A stretch of DNA of 64,000 nt from Tatumella sp. JGM118 (GTDB lineage: Bacteria > Pseudomonadota > Gammaproteobacteria > Enterobacterales > Enterobacteriaceae). Shown in pieces: positions 59,726 through 64,000 of the stretch. Location of the stretch: the NCBI RefSeq assembly GCF_018257515.1, contig NZ_JAERJR010000004.1, forward strand, positions 1-64,000, in the 5' to 3' direction. The notes below the pieces were generated by a model. The model was not told the DNA's origin. It saw only the letters and a program-made list of their open reading frames with translations, and made no database searches. Position 1 is the stretch's first letter. Every line of letters begins with the position of its first letter. The position numbers and the translations under genes are program-made.

Positions 59726-61117
59726 TCACTCTGCGGAAGGGACGCGGGGTTTACGCGGACGCCTGGCCGCTTTTTGGGGGGTAATCGCCGTGATTTCACT
59801 TTCCACCCAGCCATCATTCAGGCGTGTTCGCAGGGTCTCTCCCGTCTGTACCTGACGGGTTTCTTTGATAACATCCCCGTTACTTGCGGTCGTCACACTA
59901 AACCCGCGCGCCAGTGTTGCCAGCGGACTGGCACTTTCCAGCTGTACGGCCAGGGTCCCGAAGCGCTGCCGGGTGTCACTGAGTTTCTTTTCCAGTGCCT
60001 GTTGCAAGCGATAACGGGCTTCGCTCAGTTGCCGCGACCCCTGATAGATCAGCGGCTGTGGCTGACGGCGCTGTAGACGTTGTGATAGCTGTTCAAAATG
60101 CTGGCTATGCTGCTGCAACTGTTGCTGCATGGCCGACTGTAGCTGACGCTGCTGCTGTAATAACAGCGTTTGCTGGCGTGAAAGGCGTAATTGCGGATGC
60201 TGCTGATTAAGCCGGTGTCCGAGCTGGCTGAAGTTTTGCTGACGGCGTGCCAGATAGTAATCCATCGCCATTTCCATTTGCTGTTGCTGTGACAGCAACT
60301 GACGCAGGAGTTCGGTCTGGTTACGGCTGACCAGTTCGGCGGCAGCAGACGGAGTTGGTGCGCGCAGGTCAGCCACAAAATCACAGATGGTGACGTCGGT
60401 TTCATGACCCACTGCACTTACGACCGGGATTTTGCTGGCAAAAACAGCTCTGGCAACACGTTCATCGTTAAAACACCACAGATCTTCCAGAGAGCCGCCC
60501 CCACGACCGACAATCAGGACATCACATTCCCGGCGCTGGTTAGCCAGCTCAATAGCCCGGACGATCCCGGCAGCCGCTTCGTTACCCTGCACGGCGGTAG
60601 GGTAGATGACCACCGGTAAAGAAGGGTCCCTGCGGCGTAACACCTGTAAAATATCATGCAGAGCCGCGCCGCTGGCAGAGGTAATGACCCCGATCTGACC
60701 CGCAGGCGAGGGGAGTGGCTGTTTATGCTGTGTGGCAAACAGGCCTTCAGTATCCAGCCGGGTTTTCAGCTCAAGAAATTGCTGCTGAAGAAGCCCTTCA
60801 CCGGCAGGCTGCATACTTTCGACGATCAGCTGATAATCACCCCGCGGGTCATATAAGGTTACTGTGGCGCGTACCAGCACCTGCTGACCATTTTGCGGCC
60901 GAAAGCTGACCCGCTGATTACTGTTACGGAACATGGCACTGCGCACCTGAGCGTTATCGTCTTTCAGGGTAAAGTACCAATGTCCCGAAGCCGGCCGGGT
61001 AAAGTTAGATATTTCGGCAGTCAGCCAGACACGACCCATCTCATGTTCCAGCAACCGGCGGACGGTCGCATTCAGGCGACTGACTGAGAAAATTTTGGTG
61101 TTTTCGTCATTCAACAT
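59726..61117 (-). CDS. xseA: Exodeoxyribonuclease VII large subunit
   Basis: XseA with XseB degrades single-stranded DNA. The 463-residue product has an N-terminal OB fold (about 5-105), a catalytic domain (about 125-320, [47 protein letters not shown]) and a long Gln-rich coiled coil (about 270-400). A basic C-terminal tail follows. It is divergent from guaB, as in E. coli. The coiled coil is unusually rich in glutamine (runs such as QQQQ). Confidence 0.96.
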   Translation of the reverse strand: MLNDENTKIFSVSRLNATVRRLLEHEMGRVWLTAEISNFTRPASGHWYFTLKDDNAQVRSAMFRNSNQRVSFRPQNGQQVLVRATVTLYDPRGDYQLIVESMQPAGEGLLQQQFLELKTRLDTEGLFATQHKQPLPSPAGQIGVITSASGAALHDILQVLRRRDPSLPVVIYPTAVQGNEAAAGIVRAIELANQRRECDVLIVGRGGGSLEDLWCFNDERVARAVFASKIPVVSAVGHETDVTICDFVADLRAPTPSAAAELVSRNQTELLRQLLSQQQQMEMAMDYYLARRQQNFSQLGHRLNQQHPQLRLSRQQTLLLQQQRQLQSAMQQQLQQHSQHFEQLSQRLQRRQPQPLIYQGSRQLSEARYRLQQALEKKLSDTRQRFGTLAVQLESASPLATLARGFSVTTASNGDVIKETRQVQTGETLRTRLNDGWVESEITAITPQKAARRPRKPRVPSAE

Positions 61118-61209
61118 GTGATGAAGATCAAATAATAAATCAGCGGGTTAATTAGCCGATACTACATTGCCTGAATGAAGTATCAAGAGTTTTTTATAAA
61201 AAAAGCTGG

Positions 61210-61242
61210 AGGCAAACGGTTCCCCCCTGTATAATGCCGCGG
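61210..61242 (+). promoter_or_regulatory. guaBA promoter with PurR-like site and GC-rich discriminator
   Basis: TATAAT at 61230-61235 is followed by GCCGCGG, a GC-rich discriminator as in stringently controlled promoters. A PurR-like sequence, AGGCAAACGGTTCCCC (61210-61225), overlaps the spacer. An A/T-rich stretch (61186-61206) lies upstream as a possible UP element. E. coli guaBA is repressed by PurR and by ppGpp. Confidence 0.7.
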
Positions 61243-61276
61243 CAATATTTTATCACTTCCAGGTCGAGATATTGCT

Positions 61277-62743
61277 ATGCTACGAATCATTAAAGAAGCC
61301 CTCACATTTGACGATGTTTTACTCGTTCCTGCTCACTCTACCGTCCTGCCGAACACCGCAGAACTCGGTACAAAACTGACTAAAAATATACGTTTAAACA
61401 TTCCGATGGTTTCCGCAGCAATGGACACCGTCACCGAAGCCCGTCTGGCGATTGCGCTGGCACAGGAAGGTGGTCTCGGCTTTATTCATAAAAACATGCC
61501 TATCGATCGTCAGGCCGACGAAGTTCGTAAAGTGAAAAAGTATGAAAGTGGTGTGGTGACTGAACCTCAGACCGTACTGCCGACGACTTCACTGCTGGAC
61601 GTTAAGCGCCTGACCGAAATCAACGGTTTCGCCGGCTATCCGGTGGTGAACGCCGAAAATGAACTGGTCGGGATTATTACCGGCCGTGATGTTCGTTTCG
61701 TGACTGACCTGAACCAGCCTGTTTCTGCAGTGATGACGCCGAAAGAGCGCCTGGTCACCGTGAAAGAAGGTGAATCCCGCGAAGTCGTTCTGCAGAAGAT
61801 GCATGAAAAGCGTATCGAGAAAGCGCTGGTGGTGGATGCTGCATTCCATCTGAAAGGCATGATCACCGTAAAAGACTTCCAGAAAGCTGAACGTAAACCT
61901 AACGCCTGTAAAGATGCACAGGGGCGTTTGCGTGTCGGTGCAGCTGTCGGTGCCGGTGCCGGTAACGAAGAGCGTGTAGATGCGCTGGTGGCTGCAGGTG
62001 TTGATGTTCTGCTGATCGACTCCTCTCACGGTCACTCTGAAGGGGTCCTGCAACGTATCCGTGAAACCCGTGCGAAATATCCTGACCTGGAAATTATTGG
62101 CGGTAACGTCGCGACAGCTAACGGTGCGAAAGCGCTGGCTGACGCAGGCGTGAGCGCAGTTAAAGTAGGTATCGGCCCGGGGTCAATCTGTACCACCCGT
62201 ATTGTGACCGGTGTCGGTGTTCCTCAGATTTCAGCCGTGGCAGACGCTGTCGACGCCCTGGAAGGAACCGGTATTCCTGTCATTGCCGACGGTGGTATCC
62301 GTTTCTCCGGTGATATCGCTAAAGCGATTGCCGCAGGAGCTTCCTGCGTGATGGTGGGGTCAATGCTGGCCGGGACAGAAGAGTCTCCGGGTGAGATTGA
62401 ACTCTACCAGGGGCGTTCGTTCAAATCTTACCGTGGTATGGGCTCACTGGGCGCCATGTCTAAGGGTTCTTCTGACCGTTATTTCCAGACTGATAACGCG
62501 GCGGACAAACTGGTCCCGGAAGGTATTGAAGGCCGGGTGGCTTACAAAGGCCGTATGAAAGAGATCATCCATCAGCAGATGGGCGGACTGCGTTCATGTA
62601 TGGGTCTGACCGGTTGTCAGACGATTGATGACCTGCGTACCAAAGCTGAATTTGTTCGTATCAGCGGCGCGGGTATCTCTGAAAGCCACGTTCATGATGT
62701 AACCATCACCAAAGAAGCGCCTAACTACCGTACAGGCTCTTAA
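61277..62743 (+). CDS. guaB: Inosine-5'-monophosphate dehydrogenase
   Basis: GuaB oxidises IMP to XMP with NAD, the first committed step to GTP. The 488-residue product has an (alpha/beta)8 barrel interrupted by two CBS domains (about 93-205). The catalytic Cys is in [13 protein letters not shown] (near residue 305), and the [16 protein letters not shown] flap follows. It starts the guaBA operon, 69 bases before guaA. Confidence 0.99.
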   Translation: MLRIIKEALTFDDVLLVPAHSTVLPNTAELGTKLTKNIRLNIPMVSAAMDTVTEARLAIALAQEGGLGFIHKNMPIDRQADEVRKVKKYESGVVTEPQTVLPTTSLLDVKRLTEINGFAGYPVVNAENELVGIITGRDVRFVTDLNQPVSAVMTPKERLVTVKEGESREVVLQKMHEKRIEKALVVDAAFHLKGMITVKDFQKAERKPNACKDAQGRLRVGAAVGAGAGNEERVDALVAAGVDVLLIDSSHGHSEGVLQRIRETRAKYPDLEIIGGNVATANGAKALADAGVSAVKVGIGPGSICTTRIVTGVGVPQISAVADAVDALEGTGIPVIADGGIRFSGDIAKAIAAGASCVMVGSMLAGTEESPGEIELYQGRSFKSYRGMGSLGAMSKGSSDRYFQTDNAADKLVPEGIEGRVAYKGRMKEIIHQQMGGLRSCMGLTGCQTIDDLRTKAEFVRISGAGISESHVHDVTITKEAPNYRTGS

Positions 62744-62761
62744 TCTCTTTCTTATCCTCAT

Positions 62762-62784
62762 CGCCCGGTCATGCCGGGCGTTTT
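62762..62784 (+). terminator. Attenuator-like hairpin between guaB and guaA
   Basis: CGCCCGG (62762-62768) pairs with CCGGGCG (62774-62780), followed by four T residues. The T-run is short, so it is likely a partial terminator lowering guaA relative to guaB. Confidence 0.55.
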
Positions 62785-62812
62785 AAGTAAATTTATTGCC
62801 TGGAAAACTGTA

Positions 62813-64000
62813 ATGACGACGGAAAATATTCATAAACATCGTATTCTGATCCTCGATTTCGGGTCTCAGTACACGCAGCTGGTGGCACGTCGTGTCCGTG
62901 AACTGGGCGTATACTGTGAACTGTGGGCCTGGGATGTTACCGAAGAGCAGATCCGCCAGTTTAATCCAAACGGCATTATTCTTTCCGGCGGCCCGGAAAG
63001 CACCACCGAAGAAAACAGCCCGCGTGCCCCTGAATATGTCTTTACCGCCGGCGTTCCTGTACTGGGTGTTTGTTATGGTATGCAGACCATGGCAATGCAG
63101 CTGGGGGGTAAAGTTCAGGGCTCTTCAGAGCGTGAATTCGGTTTTGCTCAGGTCGAAATCAAAACAGACAGCGCACTGGTGAAAGGTATTCAGGACACTC
63201 TGAATGCGGCCGGACAGCCCCTGCTGGATGTCTGGATGAGCCACGGCGACAAAGTCACGGCTATCCCTGAGGATTTTGTCACCGTTGCCAGCACGGAAAC
63301 CTGCCCGTTTGCCATTATGGCGAACGAAGAGAAGCGTTTCTACGGCGTACAGTTCCACCCGGAAGTGACACATACCCGTCAGGGGATGGCGCTGTTACAA
63401 CGCTTTATCATCGATATCTGTCAGTGTGAAGCCTTGTGGACGCCGGCGAAAATTATCGATGACGCGGTTGCCCGTCTGAGCGAGCAGGTCGGTGATGATC
63501 AGGTGATTCTGGGATTATCCGGTGGGGTGGATTCCTCGGTGACGGCGCTGCTTCTGCACCGTGCTATCGGTTCACGCCTGACCTGTGTGTTTGTGGATAA
63601 CGGTCTGCTGCGTCTGAACGAAGCAGAGCAGGTGATGGAGATGTTCGGTGATCGTTTCGGTCTGAATATCGTGCATGTGCCTGCAGAAAACCGCTTCCTG
63701 GACGCGCTGGCAGGCATCGATGAGCCGGAAGCCAAACGTAAAACCATCGGTCGCGTCTTTGTTGAAGTCTTCGACGAAGAAGCACTGAAACTGGATAACG
63801 TGAAATGGCTGGCTCAGGGCACCATCTACCCGGATGTTATCGAATCTGCGGCATCCGCGACCGGTAAAGCGCACGTGATTAAATCACACCACAATGTGGG
63901 CGGTTTACCGAAAGAGATGAAGATGGGGCTGGTGGAGCCGCTGAAAGAACTGTTTAAAGACGAAGTGCGTAAAATTGGTCTGGAACTGGGCCTGCCTTAC
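62813..64000 (+). CDS. guaA: GMP synthase (glutamine-hydrolysing), 3' end beyond window
   Basis: GuaA aminates XMP to GMP using glutamine and ATP. The frame is open from ATG 62813 to the window end, covering 396 codons of about 525. The glutamine amidotransferase domain (1-205) has Cys87 in GVCYGMQTM and FHPEVTH. The ATP pyrophosphatase domain (from about 210) has [11 protein letters not shown] and [14 protein letters not shown]. The C-terminal dimerisation domain lies outside. It is second in guaBA. Confidence 0.98.
   Translation, partial: MTTENIHKHRILILDFGSQYTQLVARRVRELGVYCELWAWDVTEEQIRQFNPNGIILSGGPESTTEENSPRAPEYVFTAGVPVLGVCYGMQTMAMQLGGKVQGSSEREFGFAQVEIKTDSALVKGIQDTLNAAGQPLLDVWMSHGDKVTAIPEDFVTVASTETCPFAIMANEEKRFYGVQFHPEVTHTRQGMALLQRFIIDICQCEALWTPAKIIDDAVARLSEQVGDDQVILGLSGGVDSSVTALLLHRAIGSRLTCVFVDNGLLRLNEAEQVMEMFGDRFGLNIVHVPAENRFLDALAGIDEPEAKRKTIGRVFVEVFDEEALKLDNVKWLAQGTIYPDVIESAASATGKAHVIKSHHNVGGLPKEMKMGLVEPLKELFKDEVRKIGLELGLPY

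Overview
The window is about 64 kb of chromosome from an enterobacterium. Nearly every housekeeping protein is close to its Escherichia coli counterpart in length, start and motifs, and gene order follows the E. coli bamE-to-guaA region with interruptions. The missing nadB, the Csu-type fimbrial operon and the other rearrangements fit Erwiniaceae (Erwinia, Pantoea or Tatumella relatives) better than E. coli itself. That placement is inference; the genus cannot be fixed from the sequence alone.

Layout. 1-7.8 kb: bamE, recN with three LexA-like boxes, nadK, grpE with a textbook sigma-32 promoter, ung, grcA with an FNR site, srmB and trmN6. 8.2-17.9 kb: the envelope-stress operon rpoE-rseABC, then lepA-lepB, rnc-era-recO-pdxJ-acpS (tightly packed, partly overlapping) and the ferredoxin gene yfhL. 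17.9-20.1 kb: an accessory island with a decayed IS3-type transposase, a fragment of a phage-type DNA polymerase, an intact HExxH metallopeptidase/lipoprotein pair resembling a type VI secretion effector and its immunity protein, an IS1 fragment, and a broken second copy of the effector start. 20.1-26.0 kb: pgpC, then a five-gene minus-strand Csu-type chaperone-usher fimbrial operon inserted between pgpC and tadA. 26.5-38.5 kb: tadA, mltF, purL, glnB, hmp, glyA, suhB and trmJ. 38.6-44.3 kb: the iron-sulfur assembly cluster iscR-iscSUA-hscBA-fdx-iscX. 44.3-48.5 kb: pepB, sseB, a DUF1737 gene, an SDR (YgfF-like) gene and sseA. 48.8-64 kb: ndk, rlmN, pilW, rodZ, ispG, hisS, yfgM, bamB, der, two small genes, xseA, guaB and the first three quarters of guaA.

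Functional themes are envelope assembly and stress (bamE, bamB, yfgM, rpoE-rseABC, lepB, mltF, rodZ), iron-sulfur biogenesis, purine and one-carbon supply (purL, glyA, guaBA, each with a PurR-like site), translation and RNA modification (lepA, rnc, era, der, tadA, trmN6, trmJ, rlmN, hisS), DNA repair (recN, recO, ung, xseA) and nitrogen/NO responses (glnB, hmp).

Compared with E. coli order, nadB is missing beside rpoE, glrK-qseG-glrR are missing before glnB, and pbpC-yfhM are missing between sseA and ndk. The strongest accessory candidate is the effector/immunity pair with its decayed relative at 18.8-20.05 kb. No CRISPR array, tRNA or rRNA gene was seen.
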